Assembly: GCF_019703855.1 (NCBI RefSeq)
Contig: NZ_AP024086.1
Span: 1,446,501-1,510,500 of the forward strand
Direction of reading: 5' to 3'
From: Desulfomarina profundi
Lineage (GTDB): Bacteria > Desulfobacterota > Desulfobulbia > Desulfobulbales > Desulfocapsaceae
Length of the DNA stretch: 64,000 nucleotides
The translations under genes and the position numbers were made by a program. Positions within the stretch are counted from its first letter, which is position 1; each line of letters opens with the position of its first letter. The notes beneath the pieces are model-generated. The model was not told the origin of the DNA. It was given only the letters and a program-made list of their open reading frames with translations, and made no database searches. Positions 18,773 to 27,125 of the stretch are shown here, piece after piece.

Positions 18773-19795
18773 ATGAATACGAAACTCCTTGTTACCCTTG
18801 GTCCCAGTTCTCTGAAAAAAGATATAGTCTCTGCGATTGACAGACATGATATTTTTCTTTTTCGAATCAATCTTTCACATACACCTCTTGAAAAAGTTGA
18901 AGAAACAATTCATTTAATAAGGTCTTTCAGTGACACGCCTATCTGCCTGGACAGTGAAGGAGCCCAGGTGCGTAATCAGGTGATGAGAGAAGGATATGCA
19001 TTCTTTAAAGATGATACCCTCATAACAATACATCATAAGGAGGTAAAGGGAGATTCGGAAAACATTTCCTTTACCCCGGATTTTGTTTCACAGCAGCTCA
19101 TCCCGGGAGATGTGATTAATGTGGATTTTAATTCGGTGAAGTTGAAGGTGCTGGAAAATGGATCTGAAAAATGTGTTGCAAGGGTAATTTCCGGAGGCGA
19201 GGTCGGCAGCAATAAAGCTGCTGATATAGAAAGGGATATTGAACTCCCTTCGATTACTGAAAAAGATGAAAAGGCTATAAAAATTGGAAGAAGCCTCGGA
19301 ATAAAATATTTTGCACTATCATTTTCAAGTTCCAGGAAGGAGGTGGAAAAATTCAGATCACTGACAGGGGACGGGGCATACATTATTTCTAAAATTGAAA
19401 GCAAAAAAGGCGTTGCTCATATTGATGGTATTCTTGAGGCGAGTGATGCCATCCTTATCGACAGAGGTGATTTGTCCCGCCAGGTTCCCATCGAATTAGT
19501 CCCGTTTTTCCAGAGGCGACTGATCTCCACCGCAAAGTCAGCTGAAAAAGAGGTTTTTGTTGCCACGAATCTGCTAGAATCTATGATCATTTCCCAGCAA
19601 CCTACCCGGGCCGAAGTAAATGATATCGTGAGTACAATTGAAATGGGTGCAACCGGTCTTGTTCTAGCTGCTGAAACTGCTGTTGGGAAGTATCCGATCG
19701 GTAGTGTGAAAATGGTGAGAAAGCTGACAAAACAATTTAACAGGTGGACCAGTAATACGAGCCTTCAGGAATTGCTGCAATCCGGTAGTAATTAA
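18773..19795 (+). CDS. pyruvate kinase-like protein lacking the C-terminal regulatory domain
   Basis: 340 residues, against about 470 for ordinary pyruvate kinase. The A and B domains are recognisable: KLLVTLGPSS, FRINLSH, ISKIE (Lys207 and Glu209, the catalytic lysine and a metal ligand), SDAILIDRGDL (Asp225, metal ligand), VATNLLESMI, PTRAEVNDI and AAETAVGKYP. The protein ends after the barrel, and the allosteric C domain is missing. The conserved DTKGPEIR is altered to DSEGAQVR. It may still handle PEP, the co-substrate of the two NeuB-type synthases in the run, but whether it makes, uses or merely senses PEP cannot be told from sequence. It is followed by a MITE-like repeat. Confidence 0.8.
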   Translation: MNTKLLVTLGPSSLKKDIVSAIDRHDIFLFRINLSHTPLEKVEETIHLIRSFSDTPICLDSEGAQVRNQVMREGYAFFKDDTLITIHHKEVKGDSENISFTPDFVSQQLIPGDVINVDFNSVKLKVLENGSEKCVARVISGGEVGSNKAADIERDIELPSITEKDEKAIKIGRSLGIKYFALSFSSSRKEVEKFRSLTGDGAYIISKIESKKGVAHIDGILEASDAILIDRGDLSRQVPIELVPFFQRRLISTAKSAEKEVFVATNLLESMIISQQPTRAEVNDIVSTIEMGATGLVLAAETAVGKYPIGSVKMVRKLTKQFNRWTSNTSLQELLQSGSN

Positions 19796-19799
19796 TAAT

Positions 19800-19963
19800 T
19801 GATGGACTCGTAAAAACTCCGATCTACTGCGTTGTGGGGTGATCGTGTAATGCTCGACGTACTCTATGTACGCCTGCGCTTACACGACACCGCCACGCCT
19901 TGTATATCGAAGTTTTTCCAGAGTCCATCTGGGAACGTTGAATGACTTTTTACGAGATCATCA
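19800..19963 (+). repeat. MITE-like 164-bp repeat, copy A
   Basis: It starts TGATGGACTCGTAAAAA and ends with the imperfect inverse of that sequence, so it has terminal inverted repeats. Inside, TCGTGTAA and TTACACGA form a further nested stem around a GTAC-containing palindrome, making the whole unit foldable. It has no open frame. A near-identical copy in the opposite orientation lies at 41314-41477; by hand alignment only about 4 of 164 positions differ. It fills most of the 249-bp gap between the pyruvate-kinase-like gene and the APS kinase gene. Confidence 0.85.
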
Positions 19964-20044
19964 ATAATTGAGTTCCTTGAAAGGTCATGGAACTGAGGAT
20001 TTTTATTTGAATCAGGTTATCGTGCCGATGATAAGGCTTTATGA

Positions 20045-20587
20045 ATGAAAACGTCAACTGCGAAAATAATATGGCTGCTTGGTCCGACTTCAAGTGGAAA
20101 AACAACCCTGGCAACCCATTTTGTGGAAAAACTCCGCCGAAGAGGTATTCCTGTACTACATTACGACGGAGATGAGGTAAGGAATTTTTTCGGAAGTTCC
20201 CTGGGCTTTGATGCGGAGAGCAGATTGAGAGTAGTCAGGACCCTGGTTCACCTGGCTAATAAAGGGGTGGAAGCGGGTATTAATGTGGTTATTTCCGCAC
20301 TGACTGCAAACCAGGATGCTCGTGATTTTGTGCATGCTCATTTAAAATATAAACATATCGTTTATATTAAATGTCCTATTGAACTCTGTGCCAAAAGAGA
20401 TCCTAAGGGACTTTATAAAAAGGCTTTGTGTGGAGAGGTCAAAACACTGATTGGTGTTAATGGTGAATATCGTGAACCGGATTCTCCTGATTTTATATTG
20501 AATACAGGGGAAAATACCCTGGAAGAGTCACTGGATCTTCTTGAAGAATATTGGCAGGAGTGTGATTCAATGAATGTTGAGTTATGA
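20045..20587 (+). CDS. cysC: adenylylsulfate (APS) kinase-like protein
   Basis: 180 residues. The P-loop GPTSSGKTT lies at residues 13-21. It is followed by the APS kinase signatures DGDEVRNFF, LGFDAESRLRVVRTL, and KRDPKGLYKKALCGEVKTL with GEYREPDSPD. The enzyme phosphorylates adenylylsulfate at the 3' position to make PAPS, the donor for sulfotransferases. Assimilatory ATP sulfurylase and PAPS reductase genes are absent from the window, so this copy is probably dedicated to glycan sulfation together with the sulfotransferase-like gene at 17709. It is the first gene after MITE copy A. Confidence 0.85.
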   Translation: MKTSTAKIIWLLGPTSSGKTTLATHFVEKLRRRGIPVLHYDGDEVRNFFGSSLGFDAESRLRVVRTLVHLANKGVEAGINVVISALTANQDARDFVHAHLKYKHIVYIKCPIELCAKRDPKGLYKKALCGEVKTLIGVNGEYREPDSPDFILNTGENTLEESLDLLEEYWQECDSMNVEL

Positions 20588-20605
20588 TTCTGAAAACGGA
20601 AAAAA

Positions 20606-21817
20606 ATGAAAAAGCAAAAAGTATTATATGGTTTACCGGAAGAGGTAAAATTCTGCTCCCGTTGTGTTATTTCAAATCAGCGACCAAGTTCTGTTGTTGA
20701 GTTTAAAAATGATCCCAAGGCAGAAAAACCAACAATCATGTTTGATGACGAAGGGGTTTGCTCTGCATGCAGGTATGCTGAAATCAAAGAGAACATTGAT
20801 TGGGATCAAAGAGAAAAACAACTGATTGAACTCTGCGATAAACATAGAAAAAGCGATGGTCAGTATGACTGTATAGTTCCTGGTAGTGGAGGAAAGGACT
20901 CTGCGTTTACTGCTCATATTCTGAGATATAAATATGGAATGAACCCTCTGACTGTTACCTGGGCTCCCCATAAATACACACAGATCGGCTGGGATAATTT
21001 CCAGAACTGGATTCACTCCGGTCTTGACAATATGCTTTATACTCCCAATGGACGGGTGCATAGACTCCTGACCCGCCTGGCTTTTGAAGTTCTTGTCCAC
21101 CCGTTTCAGCCTTTCATTATTGGTCAACGCTTAATCGGTCCACGTTTTTCAGTTCTCTATGATATTCCGTTGGTTTTTTACGGAGAAAACCAGGCGGAAT
21201 ACGGAAACAATATCGAGGAAAACGAAAAACCGACCATGGATATGTCATTCTTCCACGAGTCCAGACTTGAAGTTATGGATCTGGTTCTTGGGGGAGTAAA
21301 AGTTCGGGATTTAATAGAAAAACATGGAATTGAACTCCGTGATCTTACACCATATCTGCCCCTTGATGGTGAGCGGTTGAAAAAAACCGGGACTGAAGTG
21401 CATTATCTTGGGTATTACCTGAGGTGGGATCCCCAGGAATGTTATTATTATGCTGCTGAAAATACTGGTTTTCAGGCCAACACTGAACGAACCGAGGGGT
21501 CATATTCAAAATACAGTTCAATAGATGACAAAATTGATCCATTACATTATTACACAACGTTGATCAAATTCGGTATCGGACGGGCTACATATGATGCTGC
21601 CCAGGAAATCCGCAATGGAAAAATCACCAGAGAGGAAGGAGTAGCTTTGGTGAAACGGTATGACACTGAATTTCCCGTGAAATTTTTTAAGGAAATTATC
21701 GATTACATGGGCATTTCCGAGGAGAAATTTTGGGATGTTATCGACAGTGCGAGGTCACCCCATCTTTGGCTGAAGGATAATGATGGAACATGGCAACTCA
21801 GGCACCAGGTAGAATAG
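20606..21817 (+). CDS. N-acetyl sugar amidotransferase 2 (WbpG/PseA family)
   Basis: 403 residues. It has the same layout as the protein at 15089: two cysteine pairs (FCSRCVIS near the start, and CSACRYAE about 35 residues later) and the ATP-binding PP-loop VPGSGGKDSA. Residues after the PP-loop (MNPLTVTWAPHKYTQIGWDNFQ) differ considerably from copy 1 (MNPLAITITPALSLELGNRNLK). This looks like an ancient paralogue with another sugar substrate, not a recent duplication. It should produce a second acetamidino modification, with the HisF and HisH homologues at 25688-27090 as its ammonia supply. It begins 18 bp after the APS kinase stop. Confidence 0.88.
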   Translation: MKKQKVLYGLPEEVKFCSRCVISNQRPSSVVEFKNDPKAEKPTIMFDDEGVCSACRYAEIKENIDWDQREKQLIELCDKHRKSDGQYDCIVPGSGGKDSAFTAHILRYKYGMNPLTVTWAPHKYTQIGWDNFQNWIHSGLDNMLYTPNGRVHRLLTRLAFEVLVHPFQPFIIGQRLIGPRFSVLYDIPLVFYGENQAEYGNNIEENEKPTMDMSFFHESRLEVMDLVLGGVKVRDLIEKHGIELRDLTPYLPLDGERLKKTGTEVHYLGYYLRWDPQECYYYAAENTGFQANTERTEGSYSKYSSIDDKIDPLHYYTTLIKFGIGRATYDAAQEIRNGKITREEGVALVKRYDTEFPVKFFKEIIDYMGISEEKFWDVIDSARSPHLWLKDNDGTWQLRHQVE

Positions 21818-21827
21818 GACAATCTCC

Positions 21828-22865
21828 ATGAATACTCCTGAAATCACTCTCGGCACCAGAAGAATAGGCAGGGCCTGTCCTCCTCTTGTTATTGCGGAAA
21901 TCGGCATCAACCACGAAGGTGAAATCGAAAAAGCATTTCAGATGATTGATGATGCTGTCCGAGTAGGTTGTGAGTGCGTTAAATTTCAGTGTCATGTTGT
22001 TGAAGACGAAATGATTCCCAACGATGTAATCCCGGGCAATGCCAATGAATCCATATGGGATATTATGAAACGCTGCGCACTCTCAGAAGATGAAGATAGT
22101 CGGCTGATGGATTACTGCGGAGAAAAAGGTATACTTTACCTCAGCACTCCTTTTTCAAGAGCGGCTGCTGATCGTTTGGAAAAACTTGGTGTCAGTGGGT
22201 ATAAAATCGGTTCAGGAGAATGCAATAACTATCCGCTCATAAAACATATCGCCGGGTTCGGCAAACCGGTTATTCTCTCAACTGGCATGAACGATCTTGA
22301 ATCCGTGGGAAAAGCGGTTGATATTTTGAGGGAAAAAAATATTCCATATGCCCTCCTTCATTGTACCAGCATGTATCCGACACCCTATGATAAAATCAGG
22401 TTGCAGGCCATGTCTCAGCTGGAAGATGTTTTTCCTGACAGTGTGGTTGGCTTGTCAGATCATTCCGTCAGTAATTATCCCTGTCTTGGTGCAGTCTCCC
22501 TTGGGGCCAGTATTCTGGAGAGGCATTTTGTCTCTGACAAAAGCTGGCCGGGGCCGGATGTTGAGATATCAATGGATCCGGAAGATTTACATCAGCTGAT
22601 TGAAGGGAGCAGGATAATTCACCAGTGCCTTGGAGGGCAAAAGGAAATCCTACCTGAAGAACAGCCGACAATAGATTTTGCCTATGCGTCTGTAGTGTCC
22701 CTGAACAGCATAGAAAAAGGGGATATTCTGACCAGGAAAAATATCTGGGTGAAAAGACCCGGTACCGGAGAGATCCTTGCTGTGGATTTTGAAAAGATTC
22801 TTGGTAGAGCGGCGACGGTAGATATTCCTGCAGGGGTACAGATCAAAAAGGAGTGGATCAGTTAA
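21828..22865 (+). CDS. neuB: nonulosonic acid synthase 2, NeuB family
   Basis: 345 residues. NeuB barrel motifs are IAEIGINHEGE, CVKFQCHVVEDE, STPFSRAAAD, KIGSGECNNYPL, STGMNDLESV, LHCTSMYP, LSDHSVSN and ERHFVSDKSWPGPD. The C-terminal SAF domain carries VKRPGTGEIL. It condenses PEP with an N-acyl-mannosamine-type sugar. It is markedly different from the synthase at 9741, for example in the segment after the first motif, and therefore probably makes a distinct nonulosonic acid. Its neighbours (2-epimerase, CMP-transferase) complete a NeuB-NeuC-NeuA set, but no second 4,6-dehydratase or aminotransferase is present. The product could thus be sialic-acid-like, or it could share the LegB/LegC intermediates. 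Confidence 0.9.
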   Translation: MNTPEITLGTRRIGRACPPLVIAEIGINHEGEIEKAFQMIDDAVRVGCECVKFQCHVVEDEMIPNDVIPGNANESIWDIMKRCALSEDEDSRLMDYCGEKGILYLSTPFSRAAADRLEKLGVSGYKIGSGECNNYPLIKHIAGFGKPVILSTGMNDLESVGKAVDILREKNIPYALLHCTSMYPTPYDKIRLQAMSQLEDVFPDSVVGLSDHSVSNYPCLGAVSLGASILERHFVSDKSWPGPDVEISMDPEDLHQLIEGSRIIHQCLGGQKEILPEEQPTIDFAYASVVSLNSIEKGDILTRKNIWVKRPGTGEILAVDFEKILGRAATVDIPAGVQIKKEWIS

Positions 22866-24007
22866 TGAAGAAAATAGTCTTCATTACAGGGACCAGGGCT
22901 GACTTCGGTAAACTCAAATCACTGATTCACGTTGTAGCCGACAGTGATGATTTTGAGTATTCTATTTTTGCCACCGGCATGCATATGCTCTACAGGTACG
23001 GCATGACAGTGGAAGAAATCCATAAGGCCGGATTTACCAATATCTTTACCTATATGAATCAGGTGCATGGAGAGCCCATGGAAATGGTACTGGCTAATAC
23101 CATAACCGGGTTATCACGATACCTCCATGAGTATCGGCCGGATATGCTCATTGTCCATGGTGACAGGGTTGAGGCCATGGCCGGTGCAATAAGCGGTGCA
23201 TTAAGAAATATTCTTGTGGGTCATGTCGAAGGAGGAGAATTGTCCGGAACCATCGATGATCTCATACGTCATTCTGTGACAAAACTTGCTCATATTCACT
23301 TTGTGGCTAACAGGGAAGCAGAAAATAGATTACTGCAACTGGGAGAGCAACCGGAAACAATACATATAATAGGCTCACCTGATATTGATGTCATGTTATC
23401 GAACGATCTGCCTGATATTCAGGAGGTCAGGGAGTATTATGATATTCCATATAAATCTTATGTTCTGGTTCTCTATCATCCTGTTACCACAGAACTGGAC
23501 AGTCTTGCTGAAAATGTTCGGGAACTGGTGGATTCCATCATAGAGTATGACATGAACTACGTGGTAATCTACCCCAATAATGACTCAGGTTCGGAACATA
23601 TATTCAATGAATATGAAAGGCTTGGTGCCAGGGAAAATATTCGTATTTTTCCATCATTGCGTTTTGAATATTTTCTGACCCTGTTGAAAAACGCCCGTTT
23701 TATCCTTGGCAATTCCAGTGCCGGTATCCATGAAGCACCTGTTTTTGGTATTCCATCTGTCAATATTGGCTCAAGACAGAAGGATCGGTTTTCCTACTGT
23801 TCAATCATAAATGTTGGAAACACCAGGGCGGAGATCCTGGATGGTATGGAACGAGCTGAAAAAAACGGGGTTTTCGAACCTTCAAGTTTTTTCGGCATCG
23901 GTAAAAGTGCTGAGAAGTTTCTCGATGTTATTCAAAAGGGCTCACTCTGGAAGACGCCAAAGCAGAAGAATTTTCAAAACATCTCTTTTTCCAGTCCGGA
24001 ATCGTGA
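22865..24007 (+). CDS. neuC: hydrolysing nucleotide-sugar 2-epimerase 2 (NeuC-like)
   Basis: 380 residues. KKIVFITGTRADFGKL, IVHGDRVEAMAG, GHVEGGELSGTIDD, HIHFVANREAENRL, LYHPVTTE and GNSSAGIHEAP are the NeuC-type motifs. It hydrolyses a UDP- or GDP-HexNAc with inversion at C2, giving the acceptor for the synthase upstream. The ATG at 22865 overlaps the neuB2 stop by one base and has AAGGAG about 11 bp before it; a GTG 12 bp further upstream is a possible but less likely start. The C-terminal about 25 residues (WKTPKQKNFQNISFSSPES) look like a flexible tail. Confidence 0.88.
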   Translation: MKKIVFITGTRADFGKLKSLIHVVADSDDFEYSIFATGMHMLYRYGMTVEEIHKAGFTNIFTYMNQVHGEPMEMVLANTITGLSRYLHEYRPDMLIVHGDRVEAMAGAISGALRNILVGHVEGGELSGTIDDLIRHSVTKLAHIHFVANREAENRLLQLGEQPETIHIIGSPDIDVMLSNDLPDIQEVREYYDIPYKSYVLVLYHPVTTELDSLAENVRELVDSIIEYDMNYVVIYPNNDSGSEHIFNEYERLGARENIRIFPSLRFEYFLTLLKNARFILGNSSAGIHEAPVFGIPSVNIGSRQKDRFSYCSIINVGNTRAEILDGMERAEKNGVFEPSSFFGIGKSAEKFLDVIQKGSLWKTPKQKNFQNISFSSPES

Positions 24008-24684
24008 TGAAACAGGTTACGGCGATAATTACGGCCAGGGGTGGTTCAAAGGGGATTCCAAGGAAAAACATCCGCTTGGTCAATGGGAAACCACTTATTG
24101 CGTATACTATTGAGGCTGCCCTGAACTGTCCTCTTGTTGACAGATGTTATGTGACAACCGAAGACAGGGAGATCATGGAAGTCAGTCAGAAATGGGGGGC
24201 GGATATCATTGAACGACCGTACCATCTTGCAGAAGATAACTCTCTCAGCAGTGATGTTGTGGTTCATGCCCTGCAGGAACTGGCAGTTGAAAAACTTCCT
24301 GAATACTTTGTTCTGCTGCAACCTACTTCTCCCCTGCGAACTGCAGCACATCTTGAAAAATGTCTGCGGGGTTATTTGGAAGCTGGTGTTTCATGCGGGG
24401 TCAGTGTGACTCCGGCAGAGCATCATCCCTGGAAGATGCTTATCCGTGACGGGGAGAATATACGACCACTGAAGGATATACAGAGCTTGGAAATGCCAAG
24501 GCAACAGCTTCCCGAGGCATTGCGAATAAATGGAGCTATTTATGTGATGCCTTCAAAGCTTTTCCTCGAAAACCAGACATTTTTTATAGAGCCGGCATAT
24601 TTCTATACAATGGATGCACAATCAAGTATTGATATTGATACAGAAACAGATCTGAAAATTTTTGAACATCTACTTGCATCCTGA
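24004..24684 (+). CDS. neuA: CMP-nonulosonate cytidylyltransferase 2 (NeuA-like)
   Basis: 226 residues. ITARGGSKGIPRKNIRLV is the CTP-binding signature, LLQPTSPLRTAAHLE is the conserved PTSPLR block, and DIDTETDLKIFEHLL closes the domain. It activates the product of the second synthase as the CMP-sugar. The PTSPLR block here is canonical, whereas the upstream LegF-like enzyme has PATAPLRSAEDI, another sign that the two sets serve different sugars. The start is GTG at 24004 or ATG at 24007, overlapping the 2-epimerase stop. The methyltransferase gene follows 17 bp later. Confidence 0.9.
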   Translation: MMKQVTAIITARGGSKGIPRKNIRLVNGKPLIAYTIEAALNCPLVDRCYVTTEDREIMEVSQKWGADIIERPYHLAEDNSLSSDVVVHALQELAVEKLPEYFVLLQPTSPLRTAAHLEKCLRGYLEAGVSCGVSVTPAEHHPWKMLIRDGENIRPLKDIQSLEMPRQQLPEALRINGAIYVMPSKLFLENQTFFIEPAYFYTMDAQSSIDIDTETDLKIFEHLLAS

Positions 24685-24701
24685 AAAAGGAGTTAACTGA
24701 A

Positions 24702-25688
24702 ATGGGGGATCAATCCGAAAAAGAGGCGTTACAGCTAGAAGCAATGGCCTTTGACAGACAGATTGATGAGCGATTGGCTGCTGGCCACTTGCCTGACCTG
24801 AGAAGAGCTGAGGAGTGCACCTGGTTTTACAATAACAGCTGGCGTCACCCCCATTATATTCAACTGGATTTTGGGGAACAGATTGAATTGATCAGTTCTG
24901 CAATAAAAAAGCATAACACTGATGAGAATAAAAGACCGAAAATTCTGGAAGTTGGCTGCGGGCCAGGGCACATGACACTGGAACTTGCCAGAAACGGTTT
25001 TAATACAACCGGTATTGATCTTTCTCTGAAATGTATTGAAGTTGCAAAAAAAACTGCAGATGAAGATCCCTGGAAAAAAACAAGGGCCGCACTGAAATAT
25101 ATTCAGGCAGATTTCCTGGAAAATGAGACTTTTCCTGTAAATACTTTTGATGTTGTAATTTTTATCGGGGCATTACACCATTTTCCGGAACAACAGAGGG
25201 TTTTATCACAGGTTTCAAAGGTTCTCAGGGAAGATGGTATTATTCTCGTTCATGAGCCCACGAGAGACAGGATGACCGAGGGAAATGCAGCGTTCATACA
25301 TCTTGTCAAATTATTGTTGTGTCAGAATGGAGGTTTCTTTAAAGAGTATGAAATCCCGGAATCTTTAAAAGCCTACAGGGAACAGATCGGGGAAATTTAT
25401 GCCGATATGAAATATGAAGATATTTCGGGTGAGAAAAAACAGTCTATCAATGACAATGAAGCCGGTTTTATTGAAATGAGGGAGGGACTCTGCCATTTTT
25501 TCAAGGAATTGCACTTTGAGGAGAGATATGCATTCTTCCATGAAATAATAGGGGGACTGCGCTTTGATCAGAAGAAAAACAACATGCTGGCCTCATATCT
25601 ACGCATGGCAGATGGTGAACTGTGTCGCCTGGGAGTCCTGCAACCGACAGAGTTTTTTTATGTGGGTCGGAAAATAGGTGATAAATAA
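24702..25688 (+). CDS. class I SAM-dependent methyltransferase
   Basis: 328 residues. The SAM-binding motif I KILEVGCGPGHMTLEL, then TTGIDLSLKCIEVAKK, FDVVIFIGALHHF and the post-motif block VLREDGIILVHEP define a Rossmann-fold methyltransferase. An extra N-terminal segment of about 70 residues and a C-terminal helical region of about 110 residues give it a size larger than the minimal fold. It lies between the CMP-transferase and HisF homologue of the second nonulosonate set, which suggests methylation of the sugar or of its acetamidino group; that is inference. GGAG 10 bp before the ATG is a good ribosome site. Confidence 0.82.
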   Translation: MGDQSEKEALQLEAMAFDRQIDERLAAGHLPDLRRAEECTWFYNNSWRHPHYIQLDFGEQIELISSAIKKHNTDENKRPKILEVGCGPGHMTLELARNGFNTTGIDLSLKCIEVAKKTADEDPWKKTRAALKYIQADFLENETFPVNTFDVVIFIGALHHFPEQQRVLSQVSKVLREDGIILVHEPTRDRMTEGNAAFIHLVKLLLCQNGGFFKEYEIPESLKAYREQIGEIYADMKYEDISGEKKQSINDNEAGFIEMREGLCHFFKELHFEERYAFFHEIIGGLRFDQKKNNMLASYLRMADGELCRLGVLQPTEFFYVGRKIGDK

Positions 25689-26449
25689 TGGCTGGGATTC
25701 GGTTAATTGCACGATTGGATGTGAAAGGGGCAAACCTTATCAAGGGAATTCACCTGGAAGGGTTGAGAGTCATTGGTGATCCCAGGGAATATGCCCGAAA
25801 ATACTACGAGCAGGGTGCCGATGAAATTATTTATATGGATTGTGTTGCCAGTTTATATGGACGAAATAATTTAACGGAAATTGTTCGACATGCAGCTGAG
25901 GATATTTTTATTCCCATGACAGTGGGAGGTGGAGTACGCTCAGTGAGTGATGTTGAAATGCTTTTACGTGTTGGTGCAGACAAGGTGGCAGTGAACACCG
26001 CAGCTGTAGCCCGCCCTGAACTGATATCAGAAATAGCCACCAGATTTGGTTCGCAGTGCATGGTTTTATCCATTGAGGCCAAAAACAAGGAAAAGGGTCG
26101 GTGGGAAGCTTATACTGACAATGGTCGTGAAAAAACCGGAATAGACGTGATTGAGTGGGCAAAACGGGCTGCCGATCTTGGCGCAGGTGAGATACTGCTG
26201 ACATCAATTGACCGGGAAGGAACCAGAAAAGGATACCAGGTTGATCTTGTGAAAGCCGTGTCCACAGCAGTTACTATTCCTGTAATCGCAAGCGGAGGAA
26301 TGGGGGGAGTTGACCATCTGCAGCAAGTTACAGAAGAAGGGAAAGCAGACGCTGTTGCCATGGCAGATATAATTCATTACAACCGTATGACCATTGGTGA
26401 AATCAGAAAGGAATCCCTTGCTGGAGGGGTCAAGGTAAGCAGAAGATGA
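25688..26449 (+). CDS. hisF: HisF-like cyclase-subunit homologue 2, Asp130 replaced by Glu
   Basis: 253 residues, HisF TIM barrel: RLDVKGANLIKG (Asp11 present), MTVGGGVRSVSDVEMLLRVGADKV, LTSIDREGTRKGY and VIASGGMGG. The second catalytic aspartate of the histidine enzyme is changed: the motif AIDAK reads SIEAK, with Glu130. This is the mirror image of HisF homologue 1, which has lost Asp11 but kept the second. The protein probably channels ammonia from the overlapping HisH gene to amidotransferase 2 and does not form imidazole-glycerol phosphate. The start overlaps the methyltransferase stop by one base. Confidence 0.87.
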   Translation: MAGIRLIARLDVKGANLIKGIHLEGLRVIGDPREYARKYYEQGADEIIYMDCVASLYGRNNLTEIVRHAAEDIFIPMTVGGGVRSVSDVEMLLRVGADKVAVNTAAVARPELISEIATRFGSQCMVLSIEAKNKEKGRWEAYTDNGREKTGIDVIEWAKRAADLGAGEILLTSIDREGTRKGYQVDLVKAVSTAVTIPVIASGGMGGVDHLQQVTEEGKADAVAMADIIHYNRMTIGEIRKESLAGGVKVSRR

Positions 26450-27090
26450 GCAGACTGGTTACAATCATTGATTATGGCATGGGTAACCTGTTGAGTGTTG
26501 CCAACGCTTTTGAAAAATGTGGCGCCGAGGTGAGAGTGTCTGATCGCTATGAACATGTCGCCAGGGCAGATCTTCTCGTTTTGCCCGGGGTTGGGGCGTT
26601 TGCAAAGGCCATGGATGAACTGAAGAAAAATAATCTGGATGAGGCAATCAGAGAGTTCAGCCGAACCGGCAATCCTTTTCTTGGAATATGCCTGGGAATG
26701 CAGATGATGTTAAGCCAGAGCAGAGAGTTTGGAACACATGACGGACTGGGACTTATTGATGGTAGTGTTGAACCGATAGAAAAGACCACTTCAGACGGGT
26801 TACCCCATAAAATTCCCCATATTGGCTGGACAGGCATAAGGCCGCCCGGTTCAAGGGATGATTGGTCTGGAACAATTTTGCAGAAAACCGCAGTTGACAC
26901 GCCCTTTTATTTTGTCCATTCGTTTACCGCAGTCCCTCGATTTCAAAAGCACAGGCTGGCAGATGCAAACTACAACGGCAGGCTGATCTCAGCAGCAATT
27001 CATTCCGGATCAATGTTCGGCTGCCAGTTTCATCCCGAAAAAAGCGGCAGGGCAGGGTTGGAGATAATCCGCTGCTTTCTGGGAATGTAA
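26446..27090 (+). CDS. hisH: HisH-like glutamine amidotransferase subunit 2 (sugar amidination)
   Basis: 214 residues. Class I glutaminase with Cys82 in GICLGMQMM and the His/Glu pair in QFHPEKSG near the C-terminus; the oxyanion-strand region is LPGVGAFAKAM. It overlaps HisF homologue 2 by 4 bp and reads as its glutaminase partner. The order is HisF then HisH, the reverse of the first triad (HisH then HisF), so the two triads were not produced by a simple recent segmental duplication. The gene marks the end of the second nonulosonate biosynthetic block; the next gene starts 35 bp on. Confidence 0.88.
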   Translation: MSRLVTIIDYGMGNLLSVANAFEKCGAEVRVSDRYEHVARADLLVLPGVGAFAKAMDELKKNNLDEAIREFSRTGNPFLGICLGMQMMLSQSREFGTHDGLGLIDGSVEPIEKTTSDGLPHKIPHIGWTGIRPPGSRDDWSGTILQKTAVDTPFYFVHSFTAVPRFQKHRLADANYNGRLISAAIHSGSMFGCQFHPEKSGRAGLEIIRCFLGM

Positions 27091-27125
27091 TTTCAATTCA
27101 TAGTTGTTTGTCGGGGCGATGATCG

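Noticed and set aside
16212-27090. HisH and HisF homologues as histidine-biosynthesis genes
   Set aside because: They sit with WbpG/PseA-type amidotransferases, no other his gene is near, and each HisF lacks one catalytic aspartate.
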